Shown: positions 25,847 through 37,172 of the stretch, one piece after another
Position numbering within the stretch: position 1 is the first letter of the stretch
Layout of the letters: each line of letters opens with the position of its first letter
Assembly: GCF_003144115.1 (NCBI RefSeq)
Contig: NW_020312010.1
Location: forward strand, 380,428 to 444,427
Direction: 5' to 3'
DNA length: 64,000 nucleotides
DNA from: Tilletiopsis washingtonensis
Taxonomy: Eukaryota; Basidiomycota; Exobasidiomycetes; Entylomatales
The notes under the pieces: generated by a model
The model's database searches: none
What the model was told of the DNA's origin: nothing
The model's input: the letters and a program-made list of their open reading frames with translations, nothing else
Translations under genes and position numbers: made by a program

Positions 25847-28800
25847 TCATGGCGCAAGGTAGACGTACTCGAAGCTGTGGGCGGGACAGGACGGCATCAG
25901 CACGGCGACACGAGGCGTCGCGCAGCCCGACGCACCGGAAGGACTGCTTCCGCCTTTGCGACCACGACGTCTCAAAGTCAAAGTAGATGCTGCAAGCGGG
26001 GCACACACGCCGATCAGCACAGCTCGGCCATGCAGCCACACACGCGCGCGGGGCAAACTCACTAGGACCCCTCCTCGTACTCGGCCGTGACGCTGACGGG
26101 CTGCGAGTAGCGCTGGAACCAGGTGCCGAAGCGCATCGACTGCGGACGAGAGAGAGAGGTGAGCTGCTGCGGCTCCACATCGGCAGGCACGCGCCACTCA
26201 CGAAGCGCCAGGACTGCCGCTTCAGCTCGTTGGCGGCGAGATACCTGGTGCGAGCGTCAGCATGCATTTCCCAGCACACAGCACACAGCACGCAGCATCA
26301 CACTCACCGGTGGTAGTCGCGCTGCGAGTAGTAGAAGATCTGTGCGTGGCCAGGCGTCAACACCGCGCCATTGCCTCACCCGCGCAAGCGGACAGCTCTC
26401 TCTCACGTAGAACAGCGTGTCCTCCTCGAGCTTCGAGTACAGTGCCGGATTGTCAAAGATGTTGAGCGGCGTCTGCGGGTACCACGCTGGACTCGGCCAT
26501 GGGTTCTGTGCGCGGTAGTAGCGCGGCCTGGACAGCAGCGAAACCAGGCGGGCGTCAGCTTGGGCCGCCAGAGGCGTGCGCCCAGAATACGCACGCATCG
26601 CTGTCCTGCGGCTCCGGCACGCCGAGCGCACTCGACTCGAGCGACTCGTGCACCTGCGTCAAGTCGTTGGTGCGGTTCATCGCTGGCAGAGCGGCACATG
26701 CCATCAGCCAGCCAGTCCTGTGCTCAGCAACCTGCGCACGCAAACTCACACTTGTGCTTGGCACTCTCGAAGCTCGAGACGAGGTCCGCCAGACTGCTCG
26801 GCAGGCGCGCCTCGGTGCCCTGCTGCCGCTGCGCCGCGGCGCGCTGGCTGCTCGTGCCTGCGCCGCCGCCCAGCGGCTGCACGACGCCTGCGGCCGCCGA
26901 GCTGGCCGCCAGCTGAGCCGGCTGGAACTCAGAGGCAGCCTGCGAGCCCTCGGCACCGGCCTTGCCTGCTGCCGACGCAGAGGCAGACGCAGCAGCGGCG
27001 GCCGCGGCACCTTCCGGCACGCTGCTGCCGCTGCTCTTGCCGTCGAGCGGCGCGCCTGGTGCGGCATCGACGCTGCCTGGCAATGCGGAGGCATGCGCCG
27101 CGGCCGGAGAGTCCTGCGACGAGCCGTTGAGCTGCAATGACTGTGCGCCTAGCCCTGGCGGCGCAGGCGTGGGTGATGGCGGCATGTCCGACGTCGAGGC
27201 CGGCGAGTCCTTGGCGACGCCTTCGCTGGCAGAAGGCGCAGAGACGCTCTGTGCGTGTGACGGAGACGGCGAGGCGGTAACCATGGGCGCGTCGGAGCTG
27301 GCGAGGACAGATGATGGTGGCGGCGACGGTTGTGATGGCGCCTCGGACATCTGTGCGGCAGACACGACGGGCGACGAGGCCGAGGCACTGGCTGCCGGCG
27401 CGCTCGTCGAGCTCGGCGACACGGCAGCTGCGGCTGCGGCGGCGTAGCGGATCGGCGGCAGCGCCGCCTGGCTCGGCGCGCGTGGCGGCGACGCAACGGC
27501 GGCCGCAGACAGCGCAGACGGCGACGCAGTGACGGCGCTCGCCTTGCTGGGCGTGCCCTGTGCCGCGCGCGGCTCCTTGCTCGACGACGCCACGTCGGAC
27601 GCCTTGCGTGCTGGCGTCGACTTCTTGGCCGCCTCTTCCGGCTCCTTCTTCTTCGGCGCCGCCTTCTCGACCTTGGGCGTCGGCGGCGGCGGCGGTGTTG
27701 GCTCTGCGCCGAAGCTTAGCGCCCGCTGCACAGAAGTGCTCGCCGCTGCTGGCTCACCTTCTGCGACAGACGCGCCGTCGTGACTGCTCTGCACGTCGTC
27801 GTTGTCCCGCAGCCCCAGCGCCTCCTCCTCCTCCTCGAGGTTGAAGTCGTCGTAGATGCCCTCATCTTCCTCAAAGTCCTCGTCCTGCCAGCCGGCGCGT
27901 CTCAGCATTGCTGCTGCTGCGCCAGGCGCTGCACGCCTTCGCTGCTGCAACTCACCGCGTTGGACTCGACAAAGTAGGCAATGTCATCCTTGATGCCCGC
28001 CACTGCGTCCGTCTCGAGCTGCCCGTTCTCCAGCAGGCGCAGCAGCACCTCGAGCTTCTGCACGTGCCACTCGCGCCGCTCGTTGAGGCGCTCCAGCTCG
28101 CCTATCCGCTCGTTGGCGCCCGAGTTGCCCTTCTTCTTCTTGCCGCCGCCGGCCAGCGTCTCGAGCTCGGCCTCGGCGCCCTCGACCTGGTGCGAGAGCT
28201 CGTCGACGGACGCCGAGAGCCAGTTGCTCAGGTCCGCCTTGGCGCGCTCCGCCGGATCCATCTTGGCGGCGGCGATGAGGCCCTCCTTGCTGAAGGCCTT
28301 GGTCTTCATCTCCTTTTCACACGCCTTGAAGCGCTCCATTTGCTGCAGCGCAGGCGTGAGCACGAGCGTGAACACTGCCAGGCGCGAGCACAAGCAGCGG
28401 CAAGAGGCCACCATGTGCTGGACCTGCCACGCAGCCACTGCCAAGCTGCTTGTAGAGGCGAGCGCAGCAGCCCAGCGCCCAGCTGCACCTCGCTGCCGCA
28501 CTCAGCTCAGCCACCGCCGCCCCGAACACACCCCCGCATGCGCTGCCCCGGCGCTCTCCCGCCGCGCTACCACACATGCTGCGCACACGCCTGCGCGCCA
28601 CGCCGCGGCATGTGCGGCGCACACGCCGCACCACACGCACCGTCTCGATGAGCTTGCGGTTGTCCATGAGCGGCTTCTTGTCCTTGATGTCGTTGCTCTG
28701 CAGCCACGTCTTGATCTGGTCGCGCAGGCGCTGCAGCTTCTTGATCTGCGTCTTGAGCTCCGCCTCCATCTTCTCCTTCTGCGTCTGGTTCGTCGACGCC

Positions 28801-28955
28801 TGCATTTTGTCGTACAGCTCCTCGAAGCCGGCGACGCCCTCGGCGACCTTCTTGAGCGTGCGCTCGATCTCGGCTGCGGCAGGGGTGAGTGAGTGAGCGG
28901 GCAAGGGCTGCGGCAAGGGGGCAGGCCACGCACTGGCGAGCTTGCGGGCCGCCAT
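25847..28955 (-). CDS. NOT3: CCR4-NOT complex subunit Not3/Not5
   Basis: Eleven exons: 28955..28934, 28873..28641, 28342..27956, 27884..26750, 26682..26595, 26527..26407, 26339..26308, 26244..26202, 26139..26063, 25989..25936 and 25874..25847; 739 residues. The N-terminal Not3 coiled coil ([43 protein letters not shown]) ends in [20 protein letters not shown] ~370-residue Ala/Ser/Pro linker follows, including PEPEEAAKK-like acidic-basic patches. The C-terminal NOT box comprises [59 protein letters not shown] and [15 protein letters not shown]. The protein scaffolds deadenylation and transcript control with Not1 and Not2, and senses slow ribosomes through its N-terminus. It shares a divergent promoter with the bL19m gene. 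Confidence 0.96.
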
Positions 28956-29397
28956 GCTGGGCTAGGCGGGCACGGGGCGGCGAGGCGGCAGAGTGGAGCA
29001 CGCGCGCAGGGATGCGGCGGCAGCGGCGACGCGGGCGCCCGGGCGCAGCAGCTGCGGCGGGTGCGGCAGCGGCGACGAGCGTGAGGCGCAGGCAGGTGCG
29101 GTGCGGTGCGGCGCGCCTGGCGTGTGAGGGGTGCGAGGGCCGCGGCTGGGTGGTGATGGAGCGGCCTGTCAAGGCGGAGTCGGCGTGGGACTTGGCCCCG
29201 TCCACGCTGGGCTGGCTGGAGCGCAGCCACGTGGGGCGCGCTGCTCGGTCCTGGCCTCGTCTGCCTGTGCCAGCCGGCAGCCAGCCTAGCGCCAGGACCA
29301 GGCGCGTGCGACTCCGCGCATCGTCGCCCTTGTTGCATTCTTCGAGCCTTGTGCTCCACCTTCCCATCCCAACCACCTCCCCGCTCCCTCCTCGGCC
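28956..29397. promoter_or_regulatory. Divergent promoter between NOT3 and bL19m genes
   Basis: A 442-base gap between two divergent starts. CT-rich just before the bL19m ATG (29340-29397). No known binding site is recognised. Confidence 0.35.
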
Positions 29398-30554
29398 ATG
29401 TCGCGCGCCCGCTCCTCGCTGCCCACGCTCATGCGCGCCCTCGCCCTGCGCGACGCCCCCACGGCCGCCGCCGCTGGCCCGTCGTGCGCACGGCGCGCCC
29501 TCTCGGCGTCGGCAAAGGCACCCGCCGCGGCCGACCCGCTCGCGCCCACGCAGACGCAGCGTGAGTGCCAGCGCACGCAGTCGGCGCAGCAGACGAGCGG
29601 CTGGGCTGGAGACGCTTGCGTGAGGCGACAAGGCGTCGCTGGGGCGCGGTGCGACAGCAGTGCGGCGCGCGAGGGCAGCGGCAGAGGGCTGCTGGGCGCC
29701 GTGAGCAGGAGCAGGTGTGGCCCGCGCTGCTGCTGCGCGCGTGGGCGGAGTGCTGCTCGGCGCCCACATCACGCTGCGCGGACGACGAGGAGGAGGTATG
29801 GCCTGCGCTGCACGGATGACGAGGAGCAGGTATGGCCTGCGCTGCACGGATGACGAGGAGCAGGTATGGCCTGCGCTGCAGCTGCGCCTCCCCCAGGCCG
29901 GCGTCTGTGCAGCAGCGTCCGCTCCTCTTTGCCCGTGTCTCGCACCTTGGCCTGCCATCTGACGCCTTGCCCGCTGCAGCATACCCCTTCTCCTCCAGCG
30001 CCATCGTGCGGCAAGTCGGCCTCATCGCGCCCGACGGCATCACGCCCGCGCCCACCGTCAAGTCGCCCCTGCGCGGCACCATGGCGCGCCTCACGGCCGA
30101 GCTGCGCACGCAGTACGACAGCACCGGGCGCATCTCGCAGATGTTCTCGCGGCGCTCCGCCGCGCGCATTCCGCCGGGCAGCGTGCTCATCGTCGAGACG
30201 TGGACGTCGGCGGCGCGCACGGGCTTCAGCACCTTTTCCGGCGTGCTCGTCGCCGTGCGGCGGCGCGGCGTGGCGAGTGCCTTTGTGCTGCGCACCCTCG
30301 TGCAGAAGCTCGGCGTCGAGGTGCGCTTCGCCATGTACTCGCCGCTCCTCAAGGACATCAAGGTGCTCTCCCGCGCCGACGCGGGCAAGGACGACAAGAC
30401 GGGCCGCCTGCGCCGCACGCGCCGCGCAAAGCTCTACTACCTGCGCCACGACGACCGCAAGATTGCCGGCATCTCGCGCGTCGTGGCGCAGATGCGCCAG
30501 CGCGAGGAGCGCGAGCGGCAGGAGGCGGCAAACAAGCGGGGCGGACGCAAGTAG
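29398..30554 (+). CDS. MRPL19: Mitochondrial large ribosomal subunit protein bL19m
   Basis: Two exons, 29398..29560 and 29980..30554, in phase across a 419-nt intron; 245 residues. The N-terminal ~50 residues are Arg/Ala/Ser-rich (MSRARSSLPTLMRALALRD) and fit a mitochondrial presequence. The mature part has the L19 core: FSRRSAARIPPGSVLIVET, FSTFSGVLVAVRRRGVASA, FVLRTLVQKLGVEVRFAMYSP and the tail RRTRRAKLYYLR. In yeast the equivalent is Img1. It sits at the interface between mitoribosomal subunits. The intron carries a 34-bp minisatellite (listed separately). The C-terminal ~35 residues are highly charged. Confidence 0.93.
29795..29880 (+). repeat. 34-bp intronic minisatellite in the bL19m gene
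   Basis: A 34-bp unit starting GGTATGGCCTGCGCTGCACG and ending GACGAGGAGCA occurs at 29795-29828 and 29829-29862, followed by a partial copy from 29863. Decayed copies appear to extend left to about 29703 (GGTGTGGCCCGCGCTGCTGC). It lies wholly inside the only intron of the gene and probably explains that intron's length. Confidence 0.9.
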
Positions 30555-30705
30555 GCGAGGGGGAAGAATGCATGAGTAGCAGAAGCGCAGCGAGTGTGTA
30601 GAGTACAGGTGCAGGAGTGACTGGTTGCCCAACGTCTAGCGATTACGGCGGGGGGGGGGGGACGGAAGGCGAAGCAAGAGGGGCAGAGGCGGGCTTCTAC
30701 GTCGA

Positions 30706-32828
30706 TCAGCGCCTCCTGGCCGGCTTGCCGCCCGTGCGTTTCGGCTTGCCCGCGCCAGCGGGCGCGCCGCTTCGCGCGCTCGGCGGGCCGCTGCGCGCCA
30801 TGCCCATCTTCTTGCTCTTGAGCAGCGCGCTCAGCGGGCGGCGCGCACCATGCGCCGCCGCCGCGCGCAGGCGGCCGGGGATCTTCACGGGCCCCTTCTT
30901 CTCGACGCCAGCGCCGGCGGCCGCGCCCGCAGAGCGCGGTGCGGCGAGACGAGCGCCTGGGGCGCTGCCGCGTGGCGGACGAGCGCCGATGCCCTTGGCG
31001 GCCAGCTTCTCGTTCTTGCGCTTGAGCAGCTGCGCCTTGTCGCGCTTCTTGCTCTGATGCCGACTCATCAGCGCCTCTGCGCCGGCGCTCGCGGCGTCGT
31101 CGAGCGAAGCGTCGTCGGGCGTGTCGCTGGCGCGTTCGGCTCGCCGCGAGTCACGCCCTGCGCCGCGGGCCGGGCCGAGCGAAGTGCCCACGCCGGCGCG
31201 CTCGGCGCGTGCCAGTTCCTGAAAGTGGCGTCTCACCAGGGCGTCGATGCGCAGCGCCGGGTCCGCGCGCTGCTTGAGCTCCTCCATCAGCCTCTCTCTC
31301 CTCGTCTCCGGATCCTCGACTTGTTCCTCTGCGCCCTCCTCGCCCTCCATCAGCATCGTGTCGCCCTGCGGAACTTCGGCAGGCAGCTCATACAGGCCCA
31401 GGTCCAGCTCTCCGTAGCCTGCGCCCAGCTTGCCCTCGCGCCAGCGCTGCAGCACGAATGCAGCGGCGCCGTCGAGGTCGCGCTCGCCGCCGCGCCCCAG
31501 TGTTCCCGGGGCACGCTCGGCGACGAGTGAGAGCAGCGTGGCGATGGCATTTGTCGGCTGCGAAGAGGCGGCTTGCTGCTTGGGCATGGGCAGGTGCGTG
31601 ACGTAGCGCGGCTGGGGCGCGTCTGTGCAAGTGGGAGTCAGACGGGGGCGCGGCGTGGGCGCCGCACCCGCCACTCACCTCCCGTTCCCCCGTTGCGCCG
31701 CCACTGATGTTCGTCCCAGCCATGCCGCAGATTCAGGCGGAACAGCAAGTAGTCGACAAGCACCTGCACGTCGAAGAGACTGCTCTTCATGCCCGCCGCC
31801 ACGGCGAGCTTGATGCCCTTTTCCGCGCCCGACGCGCCGCGCCCCAGGTACGGCACCATGATGCCCGGCGTGTCGTACACGTACACCGGCGTCTGACTCT
31901 TCGCTCCCGGCGCGGGCGCCTCGTCGACGCCAAGCTCGAAGAGCGCAGCCGAGGCGTCGTCAGAGCCAGACGCCTCCTCTGCGCCATCGGCTTCACGCGC
32001 TGCTGCGGATGCGGCACGAACGGAGGCCTGGCCGGCCTTGGTGATGCGCACCGTGCCCGTCAGCTTGCGCGTGTGGCCCGGCTCGGGCGCCGTCGAGGCC
32101 GCCTTGCCTGCGCAGCAGAGTCAGCCTCTGCCCTTGCCCACAACCTGCCCCCGCTGTGACTCACCCTTGCCCGTGCCCACGCGTCGCAGCGCATTCAGCA
32201 GGCTGCTCTTGCCCACGTTTGGGCTGCCCACGATGACGAGTCGCGCGCCCACCTCGGGCGTGGGCGTGTGCTTGAACGCGCCCGTCAGGTTCTGTGCACG
32301 CGCCGAGCGCGGCAGGGAGCGCGGCGAGGCCGGCAGCTCGTCGGACGTGCTGAGCGCGGCGGCGCGCGCATGCACCCACTGCATGATCTTGCGCACGTCC
32401 GAGTCGCGGCGCGTGTCGACGAAGAGCACCTCTTGCCCGTCGCCGTACTTGCGGAATGCCTCGCGCAGAGGCTGGTGCAGAGCGCCTCAGCGCCAGCCGC
32501 TGCAGATGGCCACGCGTGTGACACTCACCTCGCAGATGGCCGCATCGACGAGGTCGCGCTTGGCATACACGACCAGGCGCCGATGGCGCCACTCCTCGTC
32601 GCCCTCGGCGCGCGCCCGCTGGCGCAGCAGCATCTCAAACGCCGGGTTGATGCTGCTGAGCGGCAGGCGCGCATCGCGCACCTCGACGACGAGCGGCGGC
32701 GGCTGGCGCGCCAGCAGCGCGGGCAGCGAACGCATGGCGCGATACATGTGCCCCGCGTACCAGGACGGGATGGTACGAGGGAAGGGAAAGAGGAGACGTG
32801 GGATGAAGGGCGCACGGCATGGTGCCAT
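30706..32828 (-). CDS. MTG1: Mitochondrial ribosome-assembly GTPase Mtg1, extended
   Basis: Four exons: 32828..32529, 32471..32165, 32107..31679 and 31622..30706; 650 residues. An upstream in-frame ATG at 32969 would add 47. The start used here reads MAPCRAPFIPRLLFPFPRTIP, matching the PR-x-x-F-P opening of the family. The GTPase motifs are circularly permuted, as in YlqF/Mtg1: G4 YAKRDLVD (about 88-95), then G1 GSPNVGKSS (182-190), then G3 DTPG (281-284). Mtg1 acts at the inner membrane in late large-subunit maturation. Compared with yeast (~370 residues) this protein has an acidic insert of about 50 residues between G1 and G3. It also has a C-terminal extension of roughly 280 residues ending in a very basic tail (KKRDKAQLLKRKNEK, KPKRTGGKPARRR). 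Confidence 0.9.
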
Positions 32829-33300
32829 GCTGTGCAGCAGCGGAGCGAGGGTGATGGAGGCGGGAAGAGAAGGAGAGGCGCACGCCCAAAAAGGCCCAGG
32901 GTGCGGCGGCGCATGCCCGAGTCCCGCGGGAGAGGAGCACGGCCGCGCGCCGCGCGACGCCCCTAACATGCTTCCTCTGCGACCGCCTCGCGAGTGAGCA
33001 GTCCAGAGACGAGCAATTGCAGCAGTGAAGAGGAGAGCAGCATACCGCACACTGCTATCGCAAAGTGTTGTATCGCCCGCCCGCGCCCGACATGGCTGAG
33101 ACGCCATGCGATCGACGACGTCCTCGTGAGCCGCGCTTGCCGTGTTGTCCGGTCGAGACGCGTGCCCGGTTGGGAATAGAGTGCCTGACGCCGTTTCCCC
33201 TTTCAGCCTGCAAGCCGGCCGCTTCCTGCCTGCCTTGAAGCGCTGCTGCGGCACAGCGCAGAGCTCGAGGGGAAGCGGGCAGCCCGCGAGTCTCGTTCCT
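32829..33300. other. Region upstream of MTG1
   Basis: Upstream region of MTG1, including the alternative start at 32969. Beyond that it is probably shared with the unresolved plus-strand gene that follows. No clear regulatory site is seen. Confidence 0.3.
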
Positions 33301-36211
33301 CGGCCACGAGCGACGCTCGTTGCGCCCGCCGCACGCCTACAAAAGCTCGCCTCGCCAGCGACCACCTTCCCTCCAGACCACATCCTCCTGTCGAAGCCTC
33401 CTCCTGCGTTGTCTCAGATCCTCGGCTTCCGCCTCGGCGGGGGCTGAGCCACCCTCTCCCGCTACGCTCTCCTCGGACACCACCGGCGCGCGCACCTGGT
33501 CATCGTGTGCTCGCCGTTCGCGAGCTCGTCGTCGTCGTCCGTCGGTGAGCCGCCGCACTTTTCTCATGGTCTAAGCAGTTTCAAGCTGATACTCCCCGTC
33601 ACAGTCGCTCCATCTGACGACGCTTTCGACAAGCCTCGTTCGACATCGCAACCCAACGTCAAGCTTCACCTTCCCCGTCGTCGCCGACATGGAGCATCGA
33701 GTCTGTAGCGGCGCGCTCGAAGACCCCTCTTCGACTGCACGCATACATGAATTGATGCTCCGTGCGGCCACGGCAGGCATAGATGGTGGCGGTGAGTCTG
33801 CCTCCTCTTCGCTCGCACCACTCGCTCTGCATGCTCACCATTTCTTTGCTGATGCTCTCCCGGGTCGCAGCCGTCTCGATGCAACAGACTGGAGCGCCGC
33901 GTTGAGCAAGGTCAGTTGGATTGCCACTCTACCTCGGCTGCCCATGCTCATGGACCCCTCGCAGACCTCATCACGGGCTGCGGCTGCCTCGACGCGACGA
34001 CCGCTTGCGCAGCCGTCGCTCTGTCCGAGCGTTTCAGGCGCGCAGCGATGCTCGCACCAAAGTGCGAGCTGCCGCTCTTGCCTAAAATGCTCCTGACACA
34101 GCGACCGCGGAGCAAGCGAGCGATGGTGAGTGTCCTAGTGCCCGACGTCAGGCTGCTTGGACTCACCCATCCCTCACAGATCCTCGCCGACGGCGGCCGG
34201 CCCGAGGTCGTCGTTGTTGATGCCTGGATCGCTTCTACTTTACGCTGCAGGCACAGAGTGGCGTTCGAATGGCTGTTCGAGCTGCCACTCAGTCCTGCAG
34301 ACCGCCGAACTGGAGCGACTTGGGCGCGAGCAACGACGGTGAGAGGGCGCTTTGTCCGATGTCACGCTGCCCTGTACTGACGCCTCTCTCAGTCCTCTTC
34401 ATCGGGGCGCAGCTGCTGTAGCCTCGCCCAGCTTGATTCCGTCGCTGCTGTCGTGTAGCCACGACGCAGGCGAGCAGCGCCGCTTGGACAGCCGTCCAAC
34501 CTGTCGCTACTCGCCTGTGAGGCGGCTTGCGGGCAGCAGCCGCGATGTCTCTGGTCGGGTGAGCCCGTCTTGTCGTCGCCCATACTATAGCTGTGCTCAT
34601 TCATGCCTCGCAAAGATCTTCGTGGCGGCAACTGCCCTGACAAAGATCGTCTCGTGTACTGCGATCTGGATCGCACGCTTGAAGGCACGCAGAGGAAGGC
34701 GAGCGACTGTTCAGGCTGCCGCTGCTTGCCTTCCAGCGTACGATGAGGATCGCAGCGCATGTGGCGGTGAGTCCTCTCGCCTTCCGATGGAGCGCTAGCT
34801 GTGCTCATCCGATGCCTCTCAGACCTTCGCCGGCCACGGTCGCCACCCTCGCGGCACCCGCAGACGCCGTTGTCCTCGTCCGTGCTACGTGCAGGCATGC
34901 CAGCGGCGCTTGTATGACTCTTCAAGCCGCCGCTGGGTGCCTGCACGTCCATCGATCGAGGACGGCGGCTTCTGCGGTAACGGTGAGTGCGCCTGTTCTT
35001 CGACAACGTGCTCGCCAGCTTATCCGTCTGCTGCAGCGAGAGGCGCGACCTCGGCATCGAGCTCGACGTCGATGATGGTCTGTAGCAGCCGTGCAGGCAG
35101 TGAGTGTGCGTCGCCGTCGTTGTTCACCATCACAAGCTTACGTAGTCTCTGTCTCTGTAGTCATCGTCGGCCGCTCGGTCTCACGGCGCATGGCCCGGTG
35201 GGCAGAACGACCACGCGAGGGGGTCTCGGGTAGATGGCAGGCATGCTTGGAGCGTCTCGATCGGCGCGGCTTCTTGCACGGCCAGCCATGCAGATGATCT
35301 GCGTGACTGGACGCGCAGAAATCGGGTCGACGAGACGTGCCAGGCCTTCGTGCCATCTGTCTCTGGGATGTCTGGGGGAAAAGCTTGCTGAGGTCGCCGC
35401 CGATTACCTTGGTGAGTCGGGCCACGCGCATTGCGGAAGACAGCCTCGCTGATGCTCTACTCGCTTGCAGGCATCGCACACGACGCCATCGACGGTCGAT
35501 CTCGCTGCGGCCACTCTCCTCGTTCGCGTCCTCATGCAATCGCAGGATCCGGCCATGATTGTGCTCGGTGTGCAGTGCGCCAGTCATCACCGTGCGTGGT
35601 GTCGTGACGCGCTGCCCGCTCGGATGTGCTGCTCGACGGCCGGATCCCGCGGTCGCTCAGGCGGAGCAAGTCCAGCAGGACGACGAGTCGATGCTGGGCG
35701 TGTCTACTGAGCGAGAAGACACGAACATGCTTCAGGGCGGCGATGCTGCCGCTCTGGCCATGCTCGAGTCTTCTGCGTCGCGACATGCACGAAGCATCGA
35801 CTCGACGTCCATCCGCGTCGAGGCGACAGTAGTCCGGACTCGCGTGAGTCACCTCGTCATTCCCCTCATCGTCGGAGGCTCACTATCTCGACATCCTCTC
35901 AGATGCCAGACTGCCGCCGATCTCGACATCGAGCAGGTCCGCATCGTCAGCTACGTGCGCCCACGGACGAGCTATGTGCACGCCAGGTGTGTGATCCGAC
36001 GAGCGAACGGCTTCGACGCAGGCGCCAAGACGGCGCCCGTCTCGTCACCTGCGTCGGAACCGCTTCTCTCGCAGACCACACGCGCAGCGTGTGCCAGCCC
36101 GTCCGCTATGCCGCACCAGCTCGTCGTCCGCAACGCCGCACAGCCACTCCAGCTGGCGATGCCCTTCACATTCGGTCGATCGCGCACCTCTCCGTTTATC
36201 ATCCTTTTTAG
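33300..36211 (+). CDS. Unresolved intron-rich gene, Cys/Arg-rich product
   Basis: At least nine well-formed intron-like pairs lie on the plus strand: 33792-33870, 33911-33964, 34126-34179, 34339-34392, 34559-34615, 34767-34822, 34983-35036, 35412-35470 and 35844-35902. Most are 54-59 nt with GTGAG...CAG ends. The pieces between them have protein-like frames with repeated Cys pairs, for example CSSCHSVLQTAELERLGREQ, NCPDKDRLVYCDLDRTLEGT, CQRRLYDSSSRRWVPARP, WQACLERLDRRGFLHGQPC and ELCARQVCDP. No single set of splices I tried keeps one frame open throughout. Possible reasons are more very short introns, sequence errors, two adjacent genes, or a decaying gene. A final frame would stop at 36211. 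I recognise no family. Start and end are approximate. Confidence 0.4.
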
Positions 36212-36330
36212 CTCGCGCCGCGCGCGGGAGCTCTGGCGGACGATGAAAGGGCAGTGCTGGATCGACTTAGTGCGTCTGTGCACCACGCCGGCAAGCTGCC
36301 TCTTCTCCTTCCATTCCTCTCTCTTCATCT

Positions 36331-36669
36331 ATGCTTTCTCCATGGCCTGCCATGCTCGACAGCACAGTTGTGAGATCCGTCGTTGGGACCTGTGAGGATG
36401 GGCGAAAAGACCTCAACGTCGGTGCGGTCGCTGCGAGCTTGGGCGCGGATGATCAGCCGAGCCGACGGCTTGGCGCGCGCCGATGGCAGGCAGCTCGCCA
36501 TGACTTCATAGCGCGCCTGCGTGCGCATGTTCCCACACCTTGCGCACGGCGCACGGCCGGCGTCTTGCGTCCGCTGCGCGTCCGCGCGAAGATGAAGCGC
36601 CGCGCGCGCGGCGAGGCACGAAGGGTTCGTCTCTTCCGCGGTCTGGGCTTGCCGCTGGCGCTGAGCTGA
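36331..36669 (+). CDS. Small ORF, 112 residues, doubtful
   Basis: ATG at 36331 to TGA at 36669, unspliced. The product starts MLSPWPAMLDSTVVRS and ends in an Arg-rich segment (VRAKMKRRARGEARR). It may be an independent small gene, the last exon of the unresolved gene just upstream (an acceptor-like CTCGACAG lies at 36354-36361), or chance. No domain is seen. Confidence 0.2.
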   Translation: MLSPWPAMLDSTVVRSVVGTCEDGRKDLNVGAVAASLGADDQPSRRLGARRWQAARHDFIARLRAHVPTPCARRTAGVLRPLRVRAKMKRRARGEARRVRLFRGLGLPLALS

Positions 36670-37172
36670 GAATAGAGCCAAGGATGCTGCGCCTTGCTCT
36701 CTGCAGAGAGCTGCGGCGTGCGGCTGTGCTGCGCAAGGGCTGCGGCTGCGAAATGAGGTCAGACGGTGCCAAGTAGAGCGGACCCTGCGGCATGGGCCGC
36801 GAGGAGAGAGAGAACGGCCCGGCGGCGGCGGCAGCGGCAAGTTTGCAGCAGACGGCGCAGCAGAGCTCGCAGCCACACGGCCCGAGCCCGACGACGTGCG
36901 CCGCAGTAGCAGGAGAGGGAGAGGAAAGCCTGGGCCGGCGGAGAGCGAGCACTCTCGGCGCAGGAAGGCACAGCCTGCATCCTGGGTGCTGCTGCTGTGG
37001 AGGTGCGCTTCTGCCTCGCGGGCACGCGGCCAGTGTGTGCGCGTCCGTGCGGCTGCGCGCGGCCGGCCCGCTGCCTTTGCTGCCGCACATTCCTCCTGCC
37101 CGATTAGCCAGCGGGCCAGAGTGGCATCCGCCCTCGCCTCTCACCACCATCCACCCCTCTGCCGCAGCCGCA
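36670..37172 (+). other. Intergenic, promoter of the SMP/C2 gene
   Basis: About 500 bases of GC-rich sequence ahead of the ATG at 37173. It ends in CACCACCATCCACCC-type pyrimidine-rich leader. No supported ORF. Confidence 0.3.

Noticed and set aside
34389-35057. Minus-strand 222-residue frame across the unresolved locus
   Set aside because: The plus strand has regular donor/acceptor pairs at 54-59 nt spacing, and the minus frame has no domain, so the plus strand is preferred.
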